Source: Candidatus Magasanikiibacteriota bacterium
GTDB taxonomy: Bacteria > Patescibacteriota > Patescibacteriia > Magasanikbacterales > GWA2-37-8
Direction of reading: 5' to 3'
Assembly: GCA_009694865.1 (NCBI GenBank)
Contig: SICD01000005.1
Location: 1 to 43,278 of the forward strand
Length of the DNA: 43,278 bases
Part shown: positions 28,140-37,095 of the stretch, piece after piece
Numbering within the stretch: position 1 is the first letter of the stretch
How the letters are laid out: every line of letters begins with the position of its first letter
Position numbers and translations under genes: made by a program
The notes under the pieces: model-generated
What the model was told of the DNA's origin: nothing
The model's database searches: none
The model's input: only the letters and a program-made list of their open reading frames with translations

Positions 28140-28175
28140 AAAATCCCCCGAGTAATCGAGGGATTTTTTTTATTA
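28140..28175 (+). terminator. terminator after basic peptide
   Basis: aaatcccccgagtaatcgagggattttttttatt. Confidence 0.85.
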
Positions 28176-29576
28176 GAACAATCGTGGTTGTTTCGTCCCA
28201 GCAGGTTTACTCAAAGGAAATGGGTCAACCACGCCATATTGCCCATCAAACCCGGGCACAATTTTTACCTTACCTGCGCGCATATGCTGTATTCCCAAGG
28301 CAATATTTTTGTCATTCACAGCCTGTTCAATATCCTGTATATCCTTATATAATAAAATCTCAAATTCATTACCCAGCGCTGGCACCAGCCGCCGATACTC
28401 CACCTCAACCGCTTTGCTCTTTTTTCCAACCCCTAAACACGCGCTAATAATTTCCCGGAGCGGAACAATATATTTGTGGGGGATAAAATTTTCTTGAATG
28501 ATTTTATCTTCCGATCGATCCGATAGTTCATCCACGCGGTACAAAACTCCCACCGTGACTTTTTTCTTGCATACGGGACAAATTCCCTTATTTCGTTTCG
28601 TCTCGGCTGGCGTACAAGAAAATTTACAGTCCCGGTGTCCATCGTAATGGTACATCCCCTCCTCCGGATAAAATTCAATCGTGTATAAAAACTTTTTCTT
28701 ATCCCCGGTTTTTAAAATTCGCCGAATCTCATCATACGTAATATCTTTTTCATTCTCAAACGCAAACACATTAGCCTCGCGCCCCAAATTATCCAAACTG
28801 TGGGCGTCCGAATTTGAAACAAGCGTAATGTTGTCTAAATTCGTGAGACGGCGGTTCATGGGCGGGTCACTAGAGAGGCCGGTTTCAATCGCAAAAATTT
28901 CCGGCGTTAACTCTTCAAAACATTCCTCCAAAGAATCGTAACCAGACTTAGATCCAAACACCGCAAACCACGGCGTCCACGCGTGCGCCGGAATTACCAT
29001 CATGCGTGGGTCAATATCCAGGCACATCTTTACAATCTCTTTCCCCGTAATCCCAATAATTGGCCGGCCATCGGCATGCAAATTGGCTCCATAATCAAGC
29101 AACGCTTGATTAAACCGCTTCGCCACCGCCAAATTTGGAGCATAAATGAGTAGGTGCAAACGCCGCACTTTCTCCTTATGTTTGTAAATACAAGAAATCT
29201 CCGTCCCAACAATAAATCGCACCGGCGTCGACATTGTCATCCTGAGTCGGAGCGAAGAGCCTGTCCTGAGGCTCGCGCCGAAGGAATCTAGTTCATTCGA
29301 TTGGCCAACTAGATTCTTCGCTTCACTCAGAATGATATGTGACTGAGCCAGAGATCCCTCCTGCGGTCGGGATGACAGTTGGTACAAACCACTCTTCCCA
29401 ATCTCTTCCAAATTCTCTTCCAAGTGTTCCATCCACTTGGGATGCGTAAAATCCCCTGTCGACACAATCCCAACCCCCTTCTCCCCACACGCCTTGGCAA
29501 TTGCGGGCAACTCCAACAGCGGCGAGCACGCCCGCGCGTATTTGGAATGAATGTGGAGATCGGCGACCACCTCCAT
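28173..29576 (-). CDS. PHP-domain protein, endonuclease Q-like
   Basis: MEVVADLHIHSKYARACS, STGDFTHPKWMEHL, ISNSDAHS-like LVSNSDAHSLDNLGREANVF, zinc-binding CKFSC...CPVCKKKVTVGVLYRVDELSDR. Confidence 0.85.
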   Translation of the reverse strand: MEVVADLHIHSKYARACSPLLELPAIAKACGEKGVGIVSTGDFTHPKWMEHLEENLEEIGKSGLYQLSSRPQEGSLAQSHIILSEAKNLVGQSNELDSFGASLRTGSSLRLRMTMSTPVRFIVGTEISCIYKHKEKVRRLHLLIYAPNLAVAKRFNQALLDYGANLHADGRPIIGITGKEIVKMCLDIDPRMMVIPAHAWTPWFAVFGSKSGYDSLEECFEELTPEIFAIETGLSSDPPMNRRLTNLDNITLVSNSDAHSLDNLGREANVFAFENEKDITYDEIRRILKTGDKKKFLYTIEFYPEEGMYHYDGHRDCKFSCTPAETKRNKGICPVCKKKVTVGVLYRVDELSDRSEDKIIQENFIPHKYIVPLREIISACLGVGKKSKAVEVEYRRLVPALGNEFEILLYKDIQDIEQAVNDKNIALGIQHMRAGKVKIVPGFDGQYGVVDPFPLSKPAGTKQPRLF

Positions 29577-29577
29577 A

Positions 29578-30243
29578 TTAAATAAAAGAATTAAAGTCTT
29601 TAGGAATTGGTACCTCAACTATGACCAGTTCGCTTGTAGTGGCCGTTGCAAAAGCCAGCGACGTGGCCGCCAACGCTAACACCTGATTAGGCAACTGTTT
29701 TGAGGCTCCGTACTTCACATCCCCAACTATTGGGGATCCGATATACCCCAGCTGCGCCCTAATTTGGTGCGACCGCCCCGTACCGAGCTTAACTTTGAGC
29801 AAAGAATATTTTCCATTTGACTTAACCACTTCATAACTTAAATCTGCTCGCTGGCTTCCCGTAGTCTGTAGTCTGTGGACGGTAGTCCGATTCGTATTCT
29901 CATCCTTTGTTAAAAAATGCACCAAAGTTTCTTTCTCTTTTTTTAATTTTCCTTCCACTACGGCATGATAAATTTTTTCTACTGTGTGATTTCTAAACTG
30001 CTCTGAAAGTCGGCTCGCCCCCTTACTCGTCTTCGCAAAAAGAATGATTCCCTGCACATTCCTGTCGAGCCGATGCAATAACCCCAAAAAAACTTTCCCT
30101 GTTTTATGATACTTTTGTTTTAAATAATATTTCACCTCATCCATCAAAGTCGGGTCGCCCGTCACATCTCCCTGTACCAAAACGCCGGCCGGTTTATAGA
30201 CGGCAATGAGATGATTATCTTCGTAGAGCACTTGTAAGGGCAT
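29578..30243 (-). CDS. RluA-family pseudouridine synthase
   Basis: VLYEDNHLIAVYKPAGVLVQGD, LGLLHRLDRNVQGIILFAKTSKGASRLSEQF, GRSHQIRAQLGYIGSPIVGDVKYGA. Confidence 0.93.
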   Translation of the reverse strand: MPLQVLYEDNHLIAVYKPAGVLVQGDVTGDPTLMDEVKYYLKQKYHKTGKVFLGLLHRLDRNVQGIILFAKTSKGASRLSEQFRNHTVEKIYHAVVEGKLKKEKETLVHFLTKDENTNRTTVHRLQTTGSQRADLSYEVVKSNGKYSLLKVKLGTGRSHQIRAQLGYIGSPIVGDVKYGASKQLPNQVLALAATSLAFATATTSELVIVEVPIPKDFNSFI

Positions 30244-30295
30244 GGGATTATATGCGAATGCGCTGAGACGCCACGAATTTTGCCAATCAACACTA

Positions 30296-30682
30296 TTAAT
30301 TAGTTACTCTCCAAATTTGCAGAGGCCGTACTCTAAAATTAACTAATAAACCCAAACGTAAATTCAATGCTTCTAAATAACGCAGTAGCTGAATTTTGTG
30401 ATCTTTAGTGAGTCTGTCCGTGGCTTTAAACTCAATAACTATTTTATTATCGACAACTAAATCGGCACGAAAATCTCCTATGACCACGCCATCTATTACT
30501 ACATGTAACGACGCTTCAGCAACATACGAGATGCTTTTGCTTTTCAAGAATGCGCAAACAGCTTTCACATAATGTTTTTCCTGGAACTTAGTTCCTAACT
30601 TATTTTGAACATCAAACAAGACACCATTAAGTTGATAGGATAGTTCTTGGTAAATAATTCCTCCCATATTCTCTATTCGCAT
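30296..30682 (-). CDS. GxxExxY protein
   Basis: IIYQELSYQLNGVLFDVQNKLGTKFQEKHYVKAVCAFLKSKSISYVAE...IVIEFKATDRLTKDHKIQLLRYLEALNLRLGLLVNF. Confidence 0.9.
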   Translation of the reverse strand: MRIENMGGIIYQELSYQLNGVLFDVQNKLGTKFQEKHYVKAVCAFLKSKSISYVAEASLHVVIDGVVIGDFRADLVVDNKIVIEFKATDRLTKDHKIQLLRYLEALNLRLGLLVNFRVRPLQIWRVTN

Positions 30683-30711
30683 TATTCGTGGGCCCTCAAG
30701 GCCATTCGCAT

Positions 30712-31707
30712 TTATTCCTTACTCCACCGCGCAAAAATTCCCGCTGGCAACAATCGCTCACTACCTTTCTCTGCGATCGTCAGCTCCCCAATTTCGATTT
30801 CTCCTTTGTACTCTTTCATTAAATCCGCTAAATTATTTTTATAGGAAATTGCTGAATACCCCGATGCATACCCATTGATAAGAAAAAATAACGGCTGGTC
30901 GCTTAAAACCTGTTTACAGACATCGAGCAACTCCAAAAAATGATCTTCCACTTTCCACAATTCCCCCTTCGCTCCATGCCCAAAAGCTGGTGGATCCATA
31001 ATAATACCATCATATTTATTTCCTCGTTTCACTTCCCGTTTCACATACGCCCGTGCGTCATCAAGTATCCAACGAATGGGTTTATTTTCCAAACCCGACA
31101 ACATGGCGTTATCCCGTGCCCACCCAATCGCCACTTTCGATCCGTCCACGTGGACTACCTCCGCCCCCGCTTTCGCGGCAGCAAGAGAGGCCCCTCCCGT
31201 GTAACCAAACAAATTTAGAACGCGGACGAGTCCTCCTCCCGCCTCCTCCCCTGCGGTGGAGGAGGTTGCGTTTCCCCTCCCCTTCGCAAAGGGGAGGTCG
31301 GGGAGAGGTCTCGCTTTGTTTTCTTGTTTTCTTGTTTTCTTGATTTTCTCCCCAATCCACTCCCAATTCCCCACCTGTTCCGGAAACACCCCCGTATGCT
31401 TAAACGCCGACAATTTAATCCAAAGCTTAAAACCAGCAAGATCAACGGGCCACCGCTCCGGTAATTTCTTTCGCGTCTGCCATGTCGCCGTAGGGACAGG
31501 TCTAGACCTGTCCCCACCGTTTTCTGAACGAAAATACGCATCCGCCTTCTGCCACTCACTCTCTGATAACCGCTTTTTCCACAACGCCTGCGGATCCGGC
31601 CGTGCGACCGTCACCTCGCCATACCGCTCCAATTTTTCCCCGTCGCCACTATCGAGCAGGGCATAATCATTGCCTGGTTTAGTTTTTAAAATGGAGTATT
31701 CATGCAT
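30712..31707 (-). CDS. class I SAM-dependent rRNA methyltransferase (RlmI/RlmK-like)
   Basis: VLNLFGYTGGASLAAAKAGAEVVHVDGSKVAIGWARDNAMLSG, DGIIMDPPAFGHG. Confidence 0.88.
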   Translation of the reverse strand: MHEYSILKTKPGNDYALLDSGDGEKLERYGEVTVARPDPQALWKKRLSESEWQKADAYFRSENGGDRSRPVPTATWQTRKKLPERWPVDLAGFKLWIKLSAFKHTGVFPEQVGNWEWIGEKIKKTRKQENKARPLPDLPFAKGRGNATSSTAGEEAGGGLVRVLNLFGYTGGASLAAAKAGAEVVHVDGSKVAIGWARDNAMLSGLENKPIRWILDDARAYVKREVKRGNKYDGIIMDPPAFGHGAKGELWKVEDHFLELLDVCKQVLSDQPLFFLINGYASGYSAISYKNNLADLMKEYKGEIEIGELTIAEKGSERLLPAGIFARWSKE

Positions 31708-31774
31708 AGATATTGCTGTAAAGTTAGCCTTATGTTAGAATCAAGTATACTAAATAATACGCTCTTGGGCAACT

Positions 31775-32200
31775 ATGAAAGATATAATACTATTTCCAGA
31801 CGAAACTATTGTCGCAACAAAACTTTTTGATGTCCACCAAGACTGGGAAGTCCCAATCTCAGGATTTTTTATAATTGCTGCTGTGCGTAAAATAAAATCT
31901 ATATCCGAATTTACCGACGAAGAAACATCTGAGTTCATCAATCTCATTCGTGCAATTCGGGCTGGGATGAGAGACGTGCTTGCTATACAGGAAGTGTACT
32001 TATTCCAAAACGAAGACACCGAGCACGGTTTTCATCTGTGGATGTTACCGCGCCACGCATGGATGGAAAAATTTGGCAAAAAAATCCAATCAGTACGGCC
32101 CATCATAAATTATGCCAAAGAAAATATGCTCGGTGATGATGTTTTTACGGAAGTTAGAGACTGTGTAAAAAAAATGAGGGTATATATGTCAAATTTTTAA
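31775..32200 (+). CDS. HIT-superfamily-like protein
   Basis: EDTEHGFHLWMLPRHAWMEKFGK (HxHxxxxPRH-like). Confidence 0.6.
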   Translation: MKDIILFPDETIVATKLFDVHQDWEVPISGFFIIAAVRKIKSISEFTDEETSEFINLIRAIRAGMRDVLAIQEVYLFQNEDTEHGFHLWMLPRHAWMEKFGKKIQSVRPIINYAKENMLGDDVFTEVRDCVKKMRVYMSNF

Positions 32201-32208
32201 AATGACAA

Positions 32209-32943
32209 CTAAATTTCTCCCCCCTCATATTCAATCTCACTCTCATCGAGTCTCCGTATCCCCTCTCCACTCATCATCTCTTCATACGTATGCGCGATAA
32301 GCCCTGGTACGCGACCAAGAATAAAAAAACCCGTCGCGATGCGCCAATCAAAACCCATATCGGATAAAATCGCCGCGTTGGCACCATCCATATTGAGCGG
32401 CAAAGGTTTGGAAGAAATTTTATTTAAAGCTTCACCAACTGTCACCGCGAAAGAACAATGTTTACCATACAACCCCGTTTCTTTGGCAACAGTAAACAAC
32501 GTGTCCGTCCGATTGTCATGGCTGAGCACGCGATGTCCATATCCCGGGATACGGACTTTTTTTTCTTTTAAACTTTTTAAGAGGAATTCAAGATCACTCA
32601 CACCAACATTGGTCTGAAAAAACTTCGCCGCGCCTTCCAGCGCTCCACCATGCTTATTTCCGCCAAGCGCCAAAATGCCAGCCGCGACCGACACGTGCAA
32701 ATCATTCCCAACTGACGCCACCATCCGCGGCACCATCGCCGACGCCACCCCGACACCATGGTCAATCATGGCCGTTAACATGGCATTCAACATTTTAGTT
32801 TCCTTGACAGTCGGCAATTTCCCACGCCAAATCAAAAATACCGTTTCCACAAAACTTTTATTTTCCACGAGCTCGTGGAGATTGTAGCCACGGATAATTT
32901 CTTGTCCATCGTTAACGTTACTAATTGCGGTTTTCCATTGCAT
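32209..32943 (-). CDS. short citrate synthase / citryl-CoA lyase-like protein
   Basis: GGNKHGGALEGA, RIPGYGHRVLSHDNRTDTLF, LPLNMDGANAAILSDMGFDW; 244 aa only. Confidence 0.8.
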   Translation of the reverse strand: MQWKTAISNVNDGQEIIRGYNLHELVENKSFVETVFLIWRGKLPTVKETKMLNAMLTAMIDHGVGVASAMVPRMVASVGNDLHVSVAAGILALGGNKHGGALEGAAKFFQTNVGVSDLEFLLKSLKEKKVRIPGYGHRVLSHDNRTDTLFTVAKETGLYGKHCSFAVTVGEALNKISSKPLPLNMDGANAAILSDMGFDWRIATGFFILGRVPGLIAHTYEEMMSGEGIRRLDESEIEYEGGEI

Positions 32944-33016
32944 AATGGTCGAAAGATTAGAAGATTAAAAGACTAGAAGATTATCGAACAATATCGGACA
33001 ATAATCTTGCAATCTT

Positions 33017-33976
33017 TTAGTCTTTAAATCTTTGTCGCCCTCGCCGAAATCTTCTCTTTACCATCCAATACAACAAAAATAATCCAACAAAAATAATAGC
33101 AATCCGAATGGGGTTATTATTATCCGAAATAAATAACCAGGCCGGTTGCGCCCTTTCCGCGTAGGGGGCTGCTTTGTCCGCGTAGCTCTGAACGGTCGCG
33201 TAATAGGTCTTCACCCGCACCAACGCCGTTTGGGTGCCACTATACACTCGCCCTACCGTGCCGGCAGTTGAGGAAACCGCATCCACCACCTTGCCGGCTC
33301 CCTCAAGCGCTTCCCGATTTTTATTAAACGCGTCCAGCAAACTATTGCTATGAACAGTACTACTAATCTGCGCGAATAAGTTTTTCGTCGCCGCGGTTAC
33401 TTCTTTAACGCCTAAAACCACTCCGTCCGCCGCTCCCGTTGGCGCCGGTGCCCCCACAAAAATCTGACCACCTTGTCTTTCCACTTCAACCATCAGCGCC
33501 TGACCGATATTTAAGGCTTTCCCCTGGCCGGTAATGTCTTGTAACGGAACAACAAAACCAGTATTCTTGTCCGTTACCATAAGCGACGCGCCCACTGCCC
33601 CACCAATGCCACCCGTATCCAACCCAATGCGAGTGCCTTGTTCATCAATAGTTGTAACTGAAACAAACCGCGCCGACAAGGAGTGCGCGCCCGGGGTAGG
33701 TTGCCAAAATACTCGAAGTTGCTGGGCACTCTCGCGAGGCAAACGTTTAATTTGCGCTTTATCAATCAACTCATTATTGTCATAAAAACCAACCTCGCCT
33801 TCCAGCGCGTAATAATCATTATTAACCACTACTGTATACACGCGAGCTAATTCACCATCGGCCAACGACGTCCGCGCCAACCAAATTCCACTCGCCGGCA
33901 CAAAACCAACACCGGCGGCGGAAACGGCGAGAGGAAAAAATAATAATATCACTAAACCAATTATAATTTTTCGCAT
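33017..33976 (-). CDS. secreted/membrane-anchored protein with signal peptide and C-terminal TM
   Basis: MRKIIIGLVILLFFPLAVSAAGVGF ... IRIAIIFVGLFLLYWMVKRRFRR. Confidence 0.7.
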   Translation of the reverse strand: MRKIIIGLVILLFFPLAVSAAGVGFVPASGIWLARTSLADGELARVYTVVVNNDYYALEGEVGFYDNNELIDKAQIKRLPRESAQQLRVFWQPTPGAHSLSARFVSVTTIDEQGTRIGLDTGGIGGAVGASLMVTDKNTGFVVPLQDITGQGKALNIGQALMVEVERQGGQIFVGAPAPTGAADGVVLGVKEVTAATKNLFAQISSTVHSNSLLDAFNKNREALEGAGKVVDAVSSTAGTVGRVYSGTQTALVRVKTYYATVQSYADKAAPYAERAQPAWLFISDNNNPIRIAIIFVGLFLLYWMVKRRFRRGRQRFKD

Positions 33977-34143
33977 ACACAAATCAATTGTCATCCCGAC
34001 CACAGGAGGTCGTAGATCCTCCAAGGAGGAGATCTCTGGCTCACAAACGATCGGCGGACAGAGATTCCTCTATGAGGGATCGCGAGACCTCGTCGGCTGC
34101 CAAGCCTCGCTCGGAATGACAAACGTCTTAAAACTTAAACATT

Positions 34144-35115
34144 TCAAGCATGCAGCTTAACTAACTCTACCAAATCCTCATACCTCTCCGCAATCATAAC
34201 TCCAACTTCCTTAAGCGCCGCCTCTTTTTCCGCCGCCCCCTGTCCCCGCGCCACAATGGCTCCCGCATGCCCAATGTTCATGCCTTCGGGGAGCATCTGC
34301 GCGAATTTACCACCAATATAAATCGCAAGCGGCTTAGTAAATTCTTTATTTTTAATTAATTCCACAATTTCAAATTCATAACTCCCGCCATGCTCGCCAA
34401 AAATTATTACCGCTTTCGTTTGTTCATCTTTTTCATACAATTTGAGCACATCGGCATATGTCGTTCCCATCAAGAGGTCTCCCCCCACGTGCACGGCCGC
34501 GCTTTGGCCTAAGCCATTTTTGGATAATTGCCACGAAAGCTCATTTGTCATACCACCAGAACGAGAGATAACCCCAATACTACCCGGTTTAAAAATATCG
34601 TTGACTAATGGTCCGCCGATCACACCAATCCGCCCCACGCCCGGATTAATCGCACCAAGCGAACTCGGACCCAAAATGCGAATATTTTTTTCTTTCGCCG
34701 CCGCCAAACAGTACGCCGTGTCTTTAATGGGGATACGTTCCACAAACACGTTAATGAGTGCAATATCGTTTTCAATCGCTTCTAAAATTGCGGCCTTGGC
34801 GGCAAATGGTGGCACATAAATCACCGAAACGACATCGCTCAACTTGTCATTCTGAGCGGAGGCTCGCGCCGGAGTCGAAGAATCCATTTCACCAAACGTC
34901 AAGGGATCCTTCGCTTCGCTCAGGATGACAGCCATCGCCTCCTTCACCGTATCAAACACCGGCTTTCCTTCCACTTCCTGCCCACCTTTTTTGGGCGTCA
35001 CACCACAGAGGACATTGGTGCCATAATCAAGCATGGCTTTGGCACCTTTTTGGCCTTCCTTGCCCGTGATGCCTTGGACCAGGACTTTGGTGTTTTTAGA
35101 AATGAGGATGGACAT
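34144..35115 (-). CDS. succinyl-CoA synthetase alpha-like / citryl-CoA synthetase small-subunit-like
   Basis: VLVQGITGKEGQKGAKAMLDYGTNVLCGVTPKKGGQ, GVISRSGGMTNELSWQLSKNGLGQSAAVHVGGD, NIGHAGAIVARGQGAAEKEAALKEVGV. Confidence 0.88.
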   Translation of the reverse strand: MSILISKNTKVLVQGITGKEGQKGAKAMLDYGTNVLCGVTPKKGGQEVEGKPVFDTVKEAMAVILSEAKDPLTFGEMDSSTPARASAQNDKLSDVVSVIYVPPFAAKAAILEAIENDIALINVFVERIPIKDTAYCLAAAKEKNIRILGPSSLGAINPGVGRIGVIGGPLVNDIFKPGSIGVISRSGGMTNELSWQLSKNGLGQSAAVHVGGDLLMGTTYADVLKLYEKDEQTKAVIIFGEHGGSYEFEIVELIKNKEFTKPLAIYIGGKFAQMLPEGMNIGHAGAIVARGQGAAEKEAALKEVGVMIAERYEDLVELVKLHA

Positions 35116-35123
35116 AATGGATG

Positions 35124-35525
35124 CGTCATTGCGAGCGACCGGAGGGAGCGTCGCAATCCCCTTATTTTACCAGGGAGTTAATTCGTTAAATAAATCTCTC
35201 AACTCAGGATTAAATTTGTGTATCAACTCATCTTTCTTTTTTCTAGAATAATTTTTTATCTGCTTCTCGCGCGCAATCGCATCGTCCGGATGGCTGTATT
35301 CTTCGTAGTAAACTAATTTATTAACATTATATTTTTTTGTAAAATATCCGCCATTACCTTCCTTGTGGTCTAACACCCGTTTATGTAGCCCACTCGTTAC
35401 ACCAACATATAATACGGCATTACTGTGATTGGCCATCAGATAAGCATAATAACGTTCTTCCTGCATACGGAGTTTCTAAGCAAGGGGATTACGACGTCGC
35501 TCGTTCCTCGCTCCTCGTAATGACG
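35124..35525. mobile_element. palindromic element with GIY-YIG ORF in the loop
   Basis: Left arm 35124-35163 cgtcattgcgag..gcgtcgcaatcccctt; right arm 35482-35525 aaggggattacgacgtcgctc..cgtaatgacg; inverted. Confidence 0.72.
35167..35466 (-). CDS. GIY-YIG nuclease family protein
   Basis: YYAYLMANHSNAVLYVGVTSGLHKRVLDHKEG...KLVYYEEYSHPDDAIAREKQIKNYSRKKKDELI. Confidence 0.93.
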   Translation of the reverse strand: MQEERYYAYLMANHSNAVLYVGVTSGLHKRVLDHKEGNGGYFTKKYNVNKLVYYEEYSHPDDAIAREKQIKNYSRKKKDELIHKFNPELRDLFNELTPW

Positions 35526-36718
35526 CTACTATCGCGAATCATCTCCGCCAGCACCTGCGCCGTCTCGCTCATTCCCGTTTCTTTTTTAAACATTTTGATA
35601 TTCAAATTATTCCGTTTAACACATTCTTCCAAAAGCGCAAAACCCTCCGCGCTCTCCGTTCCATCGCGCCGAACAACAATTGGATAGGCCGGCTTAATCT
35701 CATCTAGCGCGTCTACAATACCCATAAACGTTTCTTTGATATTGGTAAAGTTAGCCACCACTCCGCACATCCAGAGTCCCTTGAGTCCAGGCTTGGAGAG
35801 AACAACCTTGGCGAGTTGGTACACTTTTTCGCGCGGCGGATTGCCGGAATACTCGGTATAGTTTGAAGGCTTAAGACCAGCGCCGGCTAAAGCGTCCATG
35901 TTGGCAATCGACGCTCCCCCACCGTTCAAAATCATGGCAATATCACCATCAAGCTCAATATATTTTCCAGCCGTACCACGGTAATACGCTTCTCCCTCAT
36001 CAATTTTTTTCGCCGCAATCTCTCGGTCGGTCGGCAGTCGCCCCATCATGGTACGTGGTTCCAATTCTTTCCATTCCTCGTGACGATAGAACGCATCATC
36101 GTCAATCGCCACTTTCGCGTCCGCCGCCACCCAGCGACCATCAGTGGTTTTAACGAGGGGGTTAATTTCTACAACACGAGTGTCTTCTGCAAGGAAACAA
36201 GACCACAGTTTATTTTTAATGTCATCCTGAGGCACAGCCGAAGGATCTAGTTGGCCACCTAGATTCTTCGCTTCGCTCAGAATGACAGATTGACGCACGT
36301 CTAAAAATTTCTTTTCTATCTGCTCCTCCGCCACATCCTCAATGTCCATGCCCCCTTCCGAAGAATAAATAATCACCGGTTGTTTTTTGTTGGTATCGTA
36401 CGTTATCGAGAAATAATGCTCCTCGGCAATATTCAATTTTTCTTCAATTAAAAGCGCGGACACATACTGCCCGCGAATTTGCATGTCAAACAATTCCGCG
36501 CAGGCCATTACCACTTCCTGAATGGACGAACAAAATTTAATCCCATTATTTTTTCCGCGCTTGCCGCTTAACACCTGCGCCTTAACCACCACATCCGTCA
36601 CGCCGAGGCTGTTGTACGCATCCATAAAATTATCACCACGCTTAACCACCGCGCCTTTAGGAGTGGCAATGCCATGCTTAGCAAATAATTTTTTTCCTTC
36701 AAATTCGTAGAGATTCAT
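35489..36718 (-). CDS. ATP-grasp succinyl-CoA synthetase beta-like / citryl-CoA synthetase large-subunit-like
   Basis: MNLYEFEGKKLFAKHGIATPKGAVV, VEINPLVKT, EYSGNPPREKVYQLAKVVLSKPGLKGLWMCGVVANFTNIKETFMGIVDAL resembles ATP-citrate lyase. Confidence 0.85.
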   Translation of the reverse strand: MNLYEFEGKKLFAKHGIATPKGAVVKRGDNFMDAYNSLGVTDVVVKAQVLSGKRGKNNGIKFCSSIQEVVMACAELFDMQIRGQYVSALLIEEKLNIAEEHYFSITYDTNKKQPVIIYSSEGGMDIEDVAEEQIEKKFLDVRQSVILSEAKNLGGQLDPSAVPQDDIKNKLWSCFLAEDTRVVEINPLVKTTDGRWVAADAKVAIDDDAFYRHEEWKELEPRTMMGRLPTDREIAAKKIDEGEAYYRGTAGKYIELDGDIAMILNGGGASIANMDALAGAGLKPSNYTEYSGNPPREKVYQLAKVVLSKPGLKGLWMCGVVANFTNIKETFMGIVDALDEIKPAYPIVVRRDGTESAEGFALLEECVKRNNLNIKMFKKETGMSETAQVLAEMIRDSSVITRSEERATS

Positions 36719-37044
36719 AAATCCATTCTAAACTCTTTACCATAATCCTTAAACCCTAAACTCTCGTACCACGCATGCACCTTTGGGCGGCTATAGCGGC
36801 TGGTGCCAATAAGCTTATAACACTCTCGCGCTTTCGCCTCGGCAATCACCGACTCAACCAACTTGGTACCTAGCCCTTTTCCTCGTTGACTTTCTTCCAC
36901 CAGCACATCAAATAAGCCGTATGGTTTGGCATGAGCGTCGTCAAAAATAAGATACAGATACGCTCGGCCTACTTCGCGACCATTGTCTTCCATCGCGATT
37001 CTGACAGCATACGTATCGCGCTTCTCTTCTTTTTTAATTTCCAT
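36715..37044 (-). CDS. GNAT-family N-acetyltransferase
   Basis: LFDVLVEESQRGKGLGTKLVESVIAEAKARECYKLIGTSRYSRPKVHAWYESLGF. Confidence 0.9.
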   Translation of the reverse strand: MEIKKEEKRDTYAVRIAMEDNGREVGRAYLYLIFDDAHAKPYGLFDVLVEESQRGKGLGTKLVESVIAEAKARECYKLIGTSRYSRPKVHAWYESLGFKDYGKEFRMDL

Positions 37045-37095
37045 AACAATGTAACAATATAGCAATTGAACAATTGATCGCGCGAGATTCCTCGA

